From Desulfomonilia bacterium (lineage in GTDB: Bacteria > Desulfobacterota > Desulfomonilia > UBA1062), in assembly GCA_036567785.1 (NCBI GenBank), contig DATCTV010000037.1, positions 124,001-188,000 on the forward strand: DNA of 64,000 nt, written 5' to 3'. How positions within the stretch are numbered: the stretch's first letter is position 1; each line of letters begins with the position of its first letter. Both the position numbers and the translations under genes were made by a program. Positions 27,137 through 36,734 of the stretch are shown here, piece by piece. The notes under the pieces are model-generated. The model was not told the DNA's origin. It ran no database searches and saw only the letters and a list, made by a program, of their open reading frames with translations.

Positions 27137-28552
27137 TTATAAAGACCTTTCTTTTTCGAGGGGTTGCCTCCCTAACGATATCATAAGAAAAACCAGGGCT
27201 GACAGAATGATAATAAAACCGGCTGTGTATACATTCCTGAATGCGTCAAACAGCATGCCTTCTGGGATTTTGACGACAAGCTCTTTCAGCGCTGATAAAC
27301 CCTCATCGTGTCCCAAGAGTGACATTGAAAAAACCATTTCAAAAAAGGATACTCCCAGCGACATGCCGATGACCCATATTGTAAGGAAAATCCCGACCGA
27401 CATGCTCTGCCTGTTTGCTGGCACGGCCGTTATACAGAATTTGTTGTTCGCCGGATAGAAGAACGAGAACCCGATAGAGATAATTATCATATAGGCAACT
27501 ATCAGTGCCGGGCCTTTGATCCCCATGATCAAAGGGAACAGCAGCGAGGCGAACATGAGGACAATAATGGATAAAAGGCTTATCCTCTGCGGGGAAAACC
27601 GGTCAGTAAACAAACCGGACACCGGCGCTATCAGGATATAGAAAATCGAATATGTGGCTATCAGAAGTCCCGACTCCGAAGGGCTCATCTTCTTGATGAT
27701 ACCGAGGAAAAAAGGCATCATGAAAAGGTTTCCGTACTGCAGCATTCCTACAAAAAGCCGGGCGCACATTGCGAACCCGTAATCTCTGGATTTGAAGAGA
27801 GATATGTCGACAACAGGATTGCTGTTTCTTTTTTCAACGTAAAGGAATATTGCCGAAACAATAAAAAAACCGAAGAGGCTCAGAGTGACCTTGATGTTCT
27901 TAAGCCCGCTGTATTCGACATATTGCAGGAAATAGGTAAAGAGCGAAAATGCAATGAAAAACAGCATGACACCTCTGATGTCGAAACCGGCATTCCTGTC
28001 GGCAGGCTCGTCATCCGGAAGGGATCTTAAAATATAGGTAAAAGGTATCAATGTAAGGCCTGTTACAAAAATGAAAATATAGCGCCATCCTAAATGATCG
28101 GTAATGTATCCTCCCAGTGGGTAACCGGCTGCAATTCCCACTGCCAGCGATGAAGAGACGAAACCGAGGCCGAGTCCCATCTTGTTTTTATCGATGTACC
28201 TGGGTATCAGCGTGAAGGCGCCGTTCAAAAGTACGCTTCCCCCCAGTCCCTGAAAGATCCTGAGGATGATCATTATTCTCAGATCGGGTGCGAATGAGCA
28301 TAAGATGGTGCTCAAGAAAAACAGCAGATAGCCTGCGGTCAGGACCTTCTTTATACCGAAACGGGTAAAAAACATTGAAACGAGAAGCAGTGTCGATGAA
28401 ACTGTTATCATGTATGCCGTTGGAATGAATGCGATATCGCTGACTGTCGCGTTATAGCTGTCAGCAATCGACGGCAATGCAATATTTACGATGCTGCCGT
28501 CCAGGCTGAACAGGAACGAACCTGTGATTGCAGTTAAAACTATTTTCCAGAA
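27137..28552 (-). CDS. MFS transporter, DHA2 (EmrB/QacA) type, copy 1
   Basis: Major facilitator of the drug:H+ antiporter-2 family with 14 predicted helices. I favour ATG 28552 (MFWKIVLTAITGSFLFSLDGSIVNIALPSI), which puts the DHA2 motif LDGSIVNIALPSI at the normal place. An in-frame ATG at 28648 adds 32 atypical residues and neither has a strong ribosome site. Motif A-like GIKKVL and motif C region GLGFVSSSLAVGIAAGYPLGGYITDHLGWRYIF are present. It follows a second DHA2 gene after about 165 bases in the same direction. Expected role: proton-driven efflux of amphiphilic compounds. Confidence 0.85.
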   Translation of the reverse strand, partial: FWKIVLTAITGSFLFSLDGSIVNIALPSIADSYNATVSDIAFIPTAYMITVSSTLLLVSMFFTRFGIKKVLTAGYLLFFLSTILCSFAPDLRIMIILRIFQGLGGSVLLNGAFTLIPRYIDKNKMGLGLGFVSSSLAVGIAAGYPLGGYITDHLGWRYIFIFVTGLTLIPFTYILRSLPDDEPADRNAGFDIRGVMLFFIAFSLFTYFLQYVEYSGLKNIKVTLSLFGFFIVSAIFLYVEKRNSNPVVDISLFKSRDYGFAMCARLFVGMLQYGNLFMMPFFLGIIKKMSPSESGLLIATYSIFYILIAPVSGLFTDRFSPQRISLLSIIVLMFASLLFPLIMGIKGPALIVAYMIIISIGFSFFYPANNKFCITAVPANRQSMSVGIFLTIWVIGMSLGVSFFEMVFSMSLLGHDEGLSALKELVVKIPEGMLFDAFRNVYTAGFIIILSALVFLMISLGRQPLEKERSL

Positions 28553-28717
28553 CATATATTTTTTATCGGCAATAAGAATTATTGTCTTAATTATATATAC
28601 ATATCCGTTTCCGCTGCTTTTATAAGCAAACGGAAAATCCAAAGCCATTCTTCATGAATTGCAGCCGGATACACCCGGGCCTGAAATCACTGCATAATGA
28701 GAACCTGATGAGATGCC

Positions 28718-30196
28718 TCAGTGGTGCAGATTGAGGAAATGTTTTTTCATCTGCACCCCCTCATGACGATGCGGATATCTGATGTTGAGAGCTGAAAAGA
28801 TTGCCGCGACAATAGCAAGCATCATACCGGCTATGAAGGCGAGTTTGCAGCCGTACGCAGTGGCCGCAGGGGTTTTAGAGATAATGGCTGATACGGTTCC
28901 GTTACGGGAAGCGCCGAATGAAAACACGGTTTCGAAAACGGCAACACCCATTGCAGTGCCGAAAGCGCCTGTCGCATTATAGCAGCCCGAGGCCATCCCC
29001 TTTTTGTCATCGGATGGAATGGACATGACAAAGCTGTTGTTCGGCGAGAAAAATACGGCGAAGGAAACGCTCAGCCAGATAAGATAAATGATTGGAAATG
29101 CGAGCCCCTCGATCGAAAGCGTCTGAGAGAAGAAGAAGGCCGCGAATACCAGAGACGTCATTCCCGCCGCACTGAGCAGCGAGGGCTGAATCCTGTCGGC
29201 AAGCCTTCCGGCGATTGGTGCGACAACAACATATCCGATTGAAAACGACATCAGAATAATCCCGGTTGTCATGGAATCAAGCTTCTTGCCTAGTTCGAGG
29301 TAGAAGGGCATTATGAATGAGCTTCCCCCAAGCACCGCGAGCCCGAAGAATCCGGAGAGAGTTGCATATACAAAGCGCTTATCCTTGAATATCGTGAAAT
29401 CCAGGATGGGCGAGACGCTCTTCATCTCCCATATGCAGAAAATAGCGATCAGAATAACCGAAAACATTATGGGCAGCAGCACCCGGGCTGAAGTCCATCC
29501 TGCGCTGTGGCCCGTGTTAATTGCATAAAGAAGCAGCGACAAGCCTGAGAGGCTTAGCAGTGTTCCCGGGATGTCGAACTCACTGATGCTTATTTTCATC
29601 TTCTGGGTCTTCTCCGGCGGAATCATTTTCCACGACATGATTATTGCAACTATTCCTACAGGCACATTTATAAGGAATACCCAGTGCCAGGTCATGAACC
29701 TGTTTATGAAGCCGCCCACAGGTGCGCCGACCGCAATGCCGAGCGCCGCCCCGAGCGAGAGTATGCCAAACGCCCAGCCGTTGATTTCCCCGGGAAGGTG
29801 CCTGGGAATTATCGCGTATGCTGCTGATATCAGCATGGCAGCGCCCAGGCCTTGAAAGAGTCTGGATATAACGAGAATATTCATGGAGGGCGATATCCCG
29901 CACATGAGCGAGCCGACAGTAAAGACTGCATAGCCTGCAATGAATACCCTTTTCTGCCCGAACCTGTCGCCAAGTTTTCCGAAGAAGAGCAGCGTGCTGG
30001 TGCCGACGATCAAATACGCCAGGACGGTTCTGGCGACGACCGACGGGGTAGTGTTGAAATAAAGCGCGATGGACGGCAGCGAAATGTTCACAATGTAAAC
30101 ATCGAGCTTCGACATGAAGGCTGCGAACAGGACGCTTACGACAATCCAGACATGCTTCTTCCTGAGGTCATCAATTGAATTGGGGTCACTGTTCAC
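28718..30196 (-). CDS. MFS transporter, DHA2 (EmrB/QacA) type, copy 2
   Basis: Second DHA2 transporter, 492 residues, starting at GTG 30196 in the only open stretch available. Motifs: LDVYIVNISLPSIALYF in helix 1, FGKLGDRFGQKRVFIAGY (motif A) and GALGIAVGAPVGGFINRFMTWHWVFLINVPVG-like segment (motif C and following helix). It and the downstream copy are paralogues of the same family but clearly diverged, so this is an old tandem pair. No EmrA-type membrane-fusion protein or TetR-type regulator is adjacent. Two beta-propeller-like lipoproteins flank the pair. Confidence 0.86.
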   Translation of the reverse strand: MNSDPNSIDDLRKKHVWIVVSVLFAAFMSKLDVYIVNISLPSIALYFNTTPSVVARTVLAYLIVGTSTLLFFGKLGDRFGQKRVFIAGYAVFTVGSLMCGISPSMNILVISRLFQGLGAAMLISAAYAIIPRHLPGEINGWAFGILSLGAALGIAVGAPVGGFINRFMTWHWVFLINVPVGIVAIIMSWKMIPPEKTQKMKISISEFDIPGTLLSLSGLSLLLYAINTGHSAGWTSARVLLPIMFSVILIAIFCIWEMKSVSPILDFTIFKDKRFVYATLSGFFGLAVLGGSSFIMPFYLELGKKLDSMTTGIILMSFSIGYVVVAPIAGRLADRIQPSLLSAAGMTSLVFAAFFFSQTLSIEGLAFPIIYLIWLSVSFAVFFSPNNSFVMSIPSDDKKGMASGCYNATGAFGTAMGVAVFETVFSFGASRNGTVSAIISKTPAATAYGCKLAFIAGMMLAIVAAIFSALNIRYPHRHEGVQMKKHFLNLHH

Positions 30197-30307
30197 GGAT
30201 ATTTATATTAAAACCCCTTCCTTAACCTATTATATTTGTGGCAATTTCCTGTAAAATCGGATTAAAACCCTGCACTTTCAATTCATTTAAACCCGCTGTC
30301 ATGTATT

Positions 30308-31483
30308 CTACTGTGAAGTGATGCTTTCGATTATAAAGCCTGTCGCCAGATCAGGATCATCAAGCGCCACAGGGTCGCCTTTCATGCTGTCAGGAATAAA
30401 GATTGAATCCATTCCGGCTGAGGCCTTCTTTCCTGAGGTTGGAAGATCTATGCGGGTTCCGTCAATCCACATGCAGGCCCTTCTTTTCTCGTCGGTTCCG
30501 TCGGCATAGCCGGTCCCTCCTGATACATAGGCCTTTCCTCCATAGACTTCCACATGCCATGCAACCCCTCCCAAGGTCTCATCGAGACGGGACAGTAACG
30601 TTTTAGTCCCGTCATTCCACAACACGGGTCTGAATATCGATTCGTTTTCCTCTGTGATGAAGCCGGCGGCATAAACTTTTGCACCATATACATCCAGCGA
30701 AAATACCATACCGATGGTTCCGTCATCAGGGTCTGAAAGATAATTCATATTGTTATCAAGCCAGTAAACCGGTTTGATGGAACCTTTTTCAACCCATCCG
30801 GCCGTGTAAATCTTTCCGTTCGAAATTGTTATCGAGCGGAGGCCGCCCTCACTCGCGTCTCCCAAACCGAGCATGTTCAGGTTCCCGTTCTTCCAGTATG
30901 CAGGTCTGTGCCCGTCAGTGGCGTTAAGCCATACCGAGCCCCCGATATACAAATCCATATCCGATTTTATTATGGAATATGCGGTTCCTCCCTCTGCCCC
31001 GTCGCTTAGGGGAAGTCTGACAGGAACGGAATCCGTCCACAGAACGGGTGACAGCCCGTCCATGCCTGCCACATACACTTTTCCCTGTGATACTATAATC
31101 GAGCAGCCGTATCCTGAAGTCGATTGAACGGGAAGTTCGTGAATCTTATCATTTTTCCAGAAGGCAGGCTGGGCGCAGTCATACTGGGGGTCATCCGGGC
31201 AGGGGACATAGTATATCCCTGCAGAATAATAAACGCCCTCGTAAACGCTTATATCGTAAATCTCTCCCCCACTGGCATTTTCCGGTATGTCAAGAAAACT
31301 GAGCGTCCCGTTTACCCATAAACCCGGCATGACAGCAGGTGTATCCGAACCGGAGACGGCTGAACCGGCAGGAATGATTCTTAAAGACTGGCTGATACTG
31401 TCGGAAGATTTTTTCGAACAGGAAATGAAACAGAAAACAGGTATGAGAACATATAATAAAATCAGCACATTCCTTTTCATCAT
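30308..31483 (-). CDS. Repeat-containing lipoprotein (propeller-like W repeats)
   Basis: Lipoprotein of 391 residues: signal peptide with lipobox CFISC, then at least six copies of a roughly 45-residue unit. Each unit shows a phrase like GKVYVAG, then a phrase like PVLWTD, PAYWKN or PVYWLD. This regular Tyr/Val-Ala-Gly plus Trp pattern suggests a six- to seven-bladed beta-propeller. No enzyme motif seen. It differs in repeat type from the lipoprotein at 25387. Function unknown, extracytoplasmic. Confidence 0.75.
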   Translation of the reverse strand: MMKRNVLILLYVLIPVFCFISCSKKSSDSISQSLRIIPAGSAVSGSDTPAVMPGLWVNGTLSFLDIPENASGGEIYDISVYEGVYYSAGIYYVPCPDDPQYDCAQPAFWKNDKIHELPVQSTSGYGCSIIVSQGKVYVAGMDGLSPVLWTDSVPVRLPLSDGAEGGTAYSIIKSDMDLYIGGSVWLNATDGHRPAYWKNGNLNMLGLGDASEGGLRSITISNGKIYTAGWVEKGSIKPVYWLDNNMNYLSDPDDGTIGMVFSLDVYGAKVYAAGFITEENESIFRPVLWNDGTKTLLSRLDETLGGVAWHVEVYGGKAYVSGGTGYADGTDEKRRACMWIDGTRIDLPTSGKKASAGMDSIFIPDSMKGDPVALDDPDLATGFIIESITSQ

Positions 31484-31568
31484 CTACATTTTCCCAGTTA
31501 GACAAAATTTCTATCTATCATTTGGAACAACAAAGAAATAATATCCTGATTATATTAAGGAGGCAAGT

Positions 31569-31970
31569 ATGAGAGTAAGGACTTCTATAATCACGGGCGT
31601 AATAATTGCCTTTATCTTTCCTGCGGCGATTGCAAATGCGGACGGGTCTTTCCTGCTTGATGACATCAAACCTGTAATCCAACAGTCGCCGGATGTAGAG
31701 AAATACCTTTTTGCCACACTTGATCTTGAGAAAAGCGGTCAGGCAAACCGTATCGGAAACAATATCAACCCGAGGCTGGGCGGTACGCGGCTCGGCCCGT
31801 ACTGCATCTATGCGAAACCCAAAGGAGATGCAGGAAAAAATACATTGGAAGTCTGCATAAATACGGAATATCATTTCAAGGACAAGACAGGCAGGCCGTG
31901 CAGGCTTGAGCAGGCCTACAGCGTAACTGAGAGCTTTGTTTCAATAGAGATCAAGCCCATAAAGGAGTGA
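31569..31970 (+). CDS. Hypothetical exported protein
   Basis: Protein of 133 residues with a signal peptide (first 24 residues, cleavage after IANA). The mature part has two cysteines (Tyr-Cys-Ile near 78 and VCINTEY near 98) plus a third in RPCRLEQ, and no family I recognise. AAGGAGGCAAGT precedes the ATG. It begins a run of four same-strand genes (methyltransferase, NusG-like, HflX), with the next start only 5 bases after its stop, so co-transcription is likely. Confidence 0.72.
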   Translation: MRVRTSIITGVIIAFIFPAAIANADGSFLLDDIKPVIQQSPDVEKYLFATLDLEKSGQANRIGNNINPRLGGTRLGPYCIYAKPKGDAGKNTLEVCINTEYHFKDKTGRPCRLEQAYSVTESFVSIEIKPIKE

Positions 31971-31975
31971 GAATA

Positions 31976-32554
31976 ATGGGAAGGTTGAGAAATCTTATCA
32001 TAAAAGATGAAGTATGTCCCTGGTGGCTTATTCGGACCTTTGATAATCCGCTAAGGAGACTCCTTCAAAAGCCTGATGAGATACTGAAAGGCCTTGTGAA
32101 AGAAGGTGATACGGCCGTGGATATCGGTTGCGGAATAGGCTATTTCACTATCCCGCTTGCCAGGATGGTCGGCAAATCAGGAAAGGTGATTGCAGTTGAT
32201 CTGCAGGAAAAGATGCTTAAAGGTATGGAAAAACGCGCCATTAAAAACAGTCTGAAAGACAGAATAATTTCACATAAATGCACACCAGATTCCCTTGATG
32301 TAAAAGAGCCTGCGGATTTTATCCTGGCCTTTTACATGGTTCATGAAGTTCCCGACCAGGAGCGCCTCTTCGGTGAGATAAAGCAAATGCTCAAACCGGC
32401 AGGACATATACTTGTAGTCGAACCGGGCATGCATGTGAAGGCTGACGCCTTTGAAAAGACTGTAAAAACCGCCCAGTCATGCGGGTTGAACCTTGTAGCG
32501 CTGCCCCGCTTCAGCTTCAGCCGGGCCGCTGTTTTTGCAAATCAGGGCAATTGA
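31976..32554 (+). CDS. Class I SAM-dependent methyltransferase
   Basis: Methyltransferase of 192 residues. I chose ATG 31976 since AAGGAG lies 9 bases upstream; a GTG three codons earlier is the alternative. Motif I is AVDIGCGIGYFTIPLARMVGK-like (DIGCGIGYF near 48), motif II VIAVDLQEKML, then FILAFYMVHEVPDQERL and the post-motif HILVVEPGMHV. This is the UbiE/Methyltransf_11 pattern common among small-molecule methyltransferases of anaerobes. Substrate unknown. Second gene in the run leading to hflX. Confidence 0.85.
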   Translation: MGRLRNLIIKDEVCPWWLIRTFDNPLRRLLQKPDEILKGLVKEGDTAVDIGCGIGYFTIPLARMVGKSGKVIAVDLQEKMLKGMEKRAIKNSLKDRIISHKCTPDSLDVKEPADFILAFYMVHEVPDQERLFGEIKQMLKPAGHILVVEPGMHVKADAFEKTVKTAQSCGLNLVALPRFSFSRAAVFANQGN

Positions 32555-32588
32555 CTAAACGACTCTCGCTGTTCTATAAGCCATTCCC

Positions 32589-33089
32589 ATGAAAGAATGG
32601 TATGTTGTAAACACGAATCCGCGTGAAGAAGTTGTGGCCATTGCCAAACTCAGGCAGGGCGGTTTTGAGGTTTACCAGCCTCTCATGCAGAAGTATGTTT
32701 TCCATGCCAGAAAGAAAACGCTTAAAAAAGTGCCCCTTTTCCCGAACTATATTTTTGTCAATTCAGAAGACACCGATTCCGAGCTCTTCAAGGTTAAATG
32801 GTGCCGCGGGGTCAGGCGGATGCTTATCGACAACAACAATCCCGTGCCGATCTCATCAGGTTTTGTCGATATGCTCAAGGACATCGAGACGAAGGGCGAA
32901 GGCGTCATCAAGAAGCCTGTCGAGTATGAAAAGGGCGAACTTGTCAGGGTAATGTCGGGACCGATGAAGGACGTTATCGGAATTTTCGACTCATGGGATT
33001 CCGACGAGGGCAGGGTGAGGATTCTCGTTGAGATAGTAAACCAGCGGGCCAAGGTGGTTCTTCATTCTTCCATGCTGGAAAAGGCATAG
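32589..33089 (+). CDS. NusG-family antitermination factor (RfaH-like paralogue)
   Basis: Protein of 166 residues with the NGN fold (MKEWYVVNTNPREEVVAIAKLRQGGFEVYQPLMQ, then PLFPNYIFV) and a C-terminal KOW domain (EKGELVRVMSGPMKDVIGIF). The phrase PLFPNYIFV matches the specialised RfaH/LoaP/UpxY-type paralogues, whose N-terminal domain binds RNA polymerase. Housekeeping NusG normally sits beside secE and rplK, which are not here. Such paralogues promote transcription of long operons, often polysaccharide or secondary-metabolite clusters. Which operon it serves is not evident from this window. Confidence 0.88.
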   Translation: MKEWYVVNTNPREEVVAIAKLRQGGFEVYQPLMQKYVFHARKKTLKKVPLFPNYIFVNSEDTDSELFKVKWCRGVRRMLIDNNNPVPISSGFVDMLKDIETKGEGVIKKPVEYEKGELVRVMSGPMKDVIGIFDSWDSDEGRVRILVEIVNQRAKVVLHSSMLEKA

Positions 33090-33106
33090 ATACCGGGAGG
33101 TTTCGG

Positions 33107-34720
33107 ATTCATACCGTTTTCGGCGATACCAGGGGTTTGAAGGCGCCCGACTTGAGGGCACTCGAAAGGCTCTATCGCAGAAAACTTCCGGCCGAGGCCG
33201 TATTCACTCACGAGCTTGCAACCGAGATCTGCCGCATATCATGGGCCTCCGGCATACAGACAGGTGTCATCCTCGACCGATTCGGCGAAGTCCAGTATGT
33301 TATAGCAGGAACTGCAACAGGCCTTACGATACCTCCTCTCGACCGCAGGCGGACTCACCACGGCAGGCTGCAGGGGCTGAGGCTGATACATACCCATCTG
33401 GGCGACGGGAACCTTTCCGCCGAGGACCTGACCGATCTCTCGCGCCTAAGGCTCGATATGATATGGGCCGTCGATGTCCTTGACGGCGGCAGGCCCGGTT
33501 TTGCATACGGCGCACACCTCTTTCCGGATGAAGGCATGCGGCTTGAATGGAAGCTTCTGGATCCCGTAAGAACCGATAGGTTAAACTTGGAGTTCGATAC
33601 TTTCATATCCGAGCTCGAGGCTGAAATAGGCAGGATGCGACCGGCCAGAAATGTCGAAAGCGGAGACAGGGCAATACTTGTTGCAGTCGGGAACGATCCT
33701 GAAGAAATCGAGATTTGCACTGAAGAATTAAAAGACCTGGCCGTTTCCGCAGGAATCGCCGTGCTGGATACGGTCATCCAGCGCAGGCCCAAACCTGACC
33801 CTAAATATATCGTCGGCAAGGGCAAGCTGAACGATATATACATAAAGGCCCTGGCTGTTGACGCAAATCTAATCATATTCGACCATGAGTTGAGCCCTTC
33901 ACAATCCCGATCCATAACGGAAGAGATCGACATGCGTGTGCTTGACCGTACCCAGGTAATCCTTGATATTTTCGCAAAGCGCGCCCGGACCATGGAAGGA
34001 AAAATCCAGGTGGAGCTAGCCCAGCTCAAATACAACATGCCCAGACTCGTGGGCAAAAACCCAGCGCTTTCCCGTCTGCTGGGCGGCATCGGAATCAGGG
34101 GACCCGGGGAATCCAAGCTCGAAATCGACCGCAGGCGTGCCAAAGAGCGCATGAGGAGGCTCGAAAAGGATGCGGAGCGCATAAGCGAAAAGAGGGCAGT
34201 GACACGCAGACAGCGCCGTGAAAAGCGCCTGCCCGTCATATCCATTATAGGCTATACCAATACGGGCAAATCAACTCTTCTCAACACGCTTACCAGGAGC
34301 AATGTCCTGGCCGCTGACATGCCATTTGCAACGCTGGACCCGTCGAGCAAACGTCTGAGATTTCCAAAGGATATCGAGGTCATAATAACTGATACGGTGG
34401 GCTTCATACGCGACCTGCCGCCTGATTTGAAAGCTGCATTCATGGCAACGCTCGAGGAATTGAACGATGCGGACCTCCTTGTCGAGGTGATAGACATATC
34501 CGACCCGTTCATCGATTACAGGATGCAGGCTGTCAACGTGATATTGAGCGGCCTCGGGCTTGAAACCAAACCCCGGCTCAGGGTCTTTAACAAGATCGAC
34601 AAGGCTGAAAAGGAATATGTCGAGACAATGACCCGGCGCTATGACGGTGTCGCCATCTCGGCCCTTGACCGCAAGACATTAAAGCCGCTTATTGAAAGGC
34701 TTGAAAGATATTTCATGTAG
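33107..34720 (+). CDS. hflX: GTPase HflX (probable AUU start)
   Basis: Ribosome-associated GTPase that splits stalled ribosomes. It has an N-terminal HflX domain (VQRRPKPDPKYIVGKGKLNDI, then IFDHELSPSQSRSI and VLDRTQVILDIFAKRARTMEGKIQVELAQLKY), a GGIGIRGPGESKLE linker, and a G domain with GYTNTGKST near residue 380, DTVGFIRDLP and NKID. The first ATG/GTG/TTG in frame is TTG 33137. However, translation upstream of it reads VFGDTRGLKAPDLRALERLYRRK, which matches the GN-x-x-GLK opening I recall for long HflX proteins. GGGAGG at 33095-33100 then points to ATT 33107 as start. Last gene of the run from 31569. Confidence 0.9.
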   Translation: MHTVFGDTRGLKAPDLRALERLYRRKLPAEAVFTHELATEICRISWASGIQTGVILDRFGEVQYVIAGTATGLTIPPLDRRRTHHGRLQGLRLIHTHLGDGNLSAEDLTDLSRLRLDMIWAVDVLDGGRPGFAYGAHLFPDEGMRLEWKLLDPVRTDRLNLEFDTFISELEAEIGRMRPARNVESGDRAILVAVGNDPEEIEICTEELKDLAVSAGIAVLDTVIQRRPKPDPKYIVGKGKLNDIYIKALAVDANLIIFDHELSPSQSRSITEEIDMRVLDRTQVILDIFAKRARTMEGKIQVELAQLKYNMPRLVGKNPALSRLLGGIGIRGPGESKLEIDRRRAKERMRRLEKDAERISEKRAVTRRQRREKRLPVISIIGYTNTGKSTLLNTLTRSNVLAADMPFATLDPSSKRLRFPKDIEVIITDTVGFIRDLPPDLKAAFMATLEELNDADLLVEVIDISDPFIDYRMQAVNVILSGLGLETKPRLRVFNKIDKAEKEYVETMTRRYDGVAISALDRKTLKPLIERLERYFM

Positions 34721-34819
34721 TAGCGTCAGGCTGTTGGAATCATATCCGGTTAAAAAAAAGGAATCTTGAAAATTTAAGAGGGCGCCTATCAAGTTTCATA
34801 AGTAGAAAAGAGCTGAATG

Positions 34820-36625
34820 CTACTTCGAAGAAGTAAATATCAGAGAGGGCAATTTGAATATAAAGTCTCTGATTTTATAATATTGCTGCAGCATTCTATA
34901 ACCTCGCGAAGAATGAATTAGACTGAGAGTCCTGATCTGTTGTTGTATCAGGCAGCCTTGCTGATTAAGAAGTGCTTCTAACTCATGTATCCTCAGGAGT
35001 GATTCACGGGGGCTGCATGCCCCGGCAAATGATTCGGCAAGCTTGTCACCGGGAAGCGTGTATTCGTAAAGCCCGGGCTTCTGCTCATTCCATACAAACG
35101 GTTCATCATGATGATAGAAGAGTTCATCGACACTGAATGGATGATCCAAGGATAAGCCGTCTGCCGCTGAAGCTGACACCAGCACTATGGCATTGTGTTT
35201 GGAGCTGAGAAGGTTGGCTGTAATGCGGAATGCTTGAGTAGCAAATGGATAAACTTCCCAGCCTTTTTCATGAAACCTGTCGACCCAATACTGAGTCGGT
35301 TTGAGGTTGGGTGCTTCCGTTTGTGCCTGTCCCGGCTGCATGGAAGAAAACACAATAACTCGGGATGCATAATCTAATATTGTTTGCAGTGCACGGTCCT
35401 CATCCTGAGGTGATATCCATTGCATGACATCAAGACACATAACGAGATCAAATGTGCGGCCTGAGCCTGTTTTCTGATGAAGGTCGGGTATTGAAATCGC
35501 CTCAGCATCATGAACACCCAACTGCACTAAATGATCAATGCTCGAACGTACCCCATCTCCAATTACCAGAACGGATGCAGGCCTAAAGCGTTCATTTATA
35601 TAACGGAGCGGGGGAATATCGCGGAAACCATCCACGAACGGACCGGCTTCAACACCTTTTGCTTCTGCTTCTGCAAGATGCATCCTGGCCAGAGTATCAA
35701 GCGGCATCACGTGCTTCGCAAAATGCCGGGCTATTTTTTCTGCCTGTCTTGTTATCTTTAGAAGGAGCGGCGTTGTTGCCGGAGGGTAACTTATCGATAC
35801 GTCTTCTGATAGTTGAATCGGGTCGTCAATCAGGTTACATGAGGGATTGCAACCCGAATAGCTCAGTCCGATCTGCCGGAGTTCCTCCGCTGTCGGGGCA
35901 GGATTGTCGAGAAAGCGATGGAACATTTCTTCCTGATGAAAGCTGTTTCCCTGTATATGGCTGGAATCACACATATGTGCAAGCCACCCGACGAAGGCCT
36001 TTCCTACTATCTGTTCGGCCGAGCGTATGGGATAGTGAGCCAGCTTCAACGTGTCCAGACAGGTTACGGGATACCTGCGGCCGTTTACACTTGAATGAAC
36101 GGAATGATTGCCTGTGTCGACTATCAGTGACTTGTCCGAGAGGATCGAAGATGGAATGGCTACTTTATACCAGAAAGGATCTTCAACCTCTCTTCGGTGA
36201 CGTATCCGTATCAGGGGATTGATAATATTCTGATCGTCGGAGGGCGTTGGTACATAACTCTTCCATGGTATGCTGACCACATGATCAACAGGCACAGAAC
36301 CAAGGATTTCCTTAAGCGAATGATTCTCTTCCGGTACGAGAAATTCATCCGCATCGAGCGGAATTATCCAATCAGGATGAAAGGTTCTGAATACGCTCTG
36401 GAGGAGATGTGTGGTTTTTTCGGATTGCTTGCGCTCCACTTCCGGGTCATCAATGACGACAATAGGCAGATTCTCTTCAATGAGACGGGTAAGAATCTCC
36501 CTGGTCTTATCGCAGCTCGAATTGTCTGCAATCACGAGTGCATCCATATGACAGAGGTTATAGCGGACAAAAACCTCAATGATATCCTCTTCATTTTTTA
36601 CAAGCGAAATGCCGATAATACGCAT
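34820..36625 (-). CDS. GT2-like glycosyltransferase fused to a methyltransferase-like domain
   Basis: Protein of 601 residues. Residues 1-250 match the glyco_tranf_2_4 group: VKNEEDIIEVFVRYN, ADNSSCDKTREIL and the metal-binding DADEF (91-95). Residues about 335-470 resemble a class I methyltransferase: RPASVLVIGDGVRSSIDHLVQLG, then FDLVMCLDVMQWISP. The C-terminal 60 residues form a helical segment ending RGYRMLQQYYKIRDFIFKLP, a tail common in GT-linked methyltransferases of glycan clusters. AAGGGG precedes the ATG. No other glycan genes are adjacent. Probably modifies a surface sugar polymer, acceptor unknown. Confidence 0.78.
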   Translation of the reverse strand: MRIIGISLVKNEEDIIEVFVRYNLCHMDALVIADNSSCDKTREILTRLIEENLPIVVIDDPEVERKQSEKTTHLLQSVFRTFHPDWIIPLDADEFLVPEENHSLKEILGSVPVDHVVSIPWKSYVPTPSDDQNIINPLIRIRHRREVEDPFWYKVAIPSSILSDKSLIVDTGNHSVHSSVNGRRYPVTCLDTLKLAHYPIRSAEQIVGKAFVGWLAHMCDSSHIQGNSFHQEEMFHRFLDNPAPTAEELRQIGLSYSGCNPSCNLIDDPIQLSEDVSISYPPATTPLLLKITRQAEKIARHFAKHVMPLDTLARMHLAEAEAKGVEAGPFVDGFRDIPPLRYINERFRPASVLVIGDGVRSSIDHLVQLGVHDAEAISIPDLHQKTGSGRTFDLVMCLDVMQWISPQDEDRALQTILDYASRVIVFSSMQPGQAQTEAPNLKPTQYWVDRFHEKGWEVYPFATQAFRITANLLSSKHNAIVLVSASAADGLSLDHPFSVDELFYHHDEPFVWNEQKPGLYEYTLPGDKLAESFAGACSPRESLLRIHELEALLNQQGCLIQQQIRTLSLIHSSRGYRMLQQYYKIRDFIFKLPSLIFTSSK

Positions 36626-36734
36626 GGCAATTTACCCCTTCTTCTGGCAGCTTTGTAAGAAAAAAATGATTTAATATGTATATTATGTATATGTCAAAGA
36701 TATATACACAAGTCGCAGACTGATGCAGGCCTTT

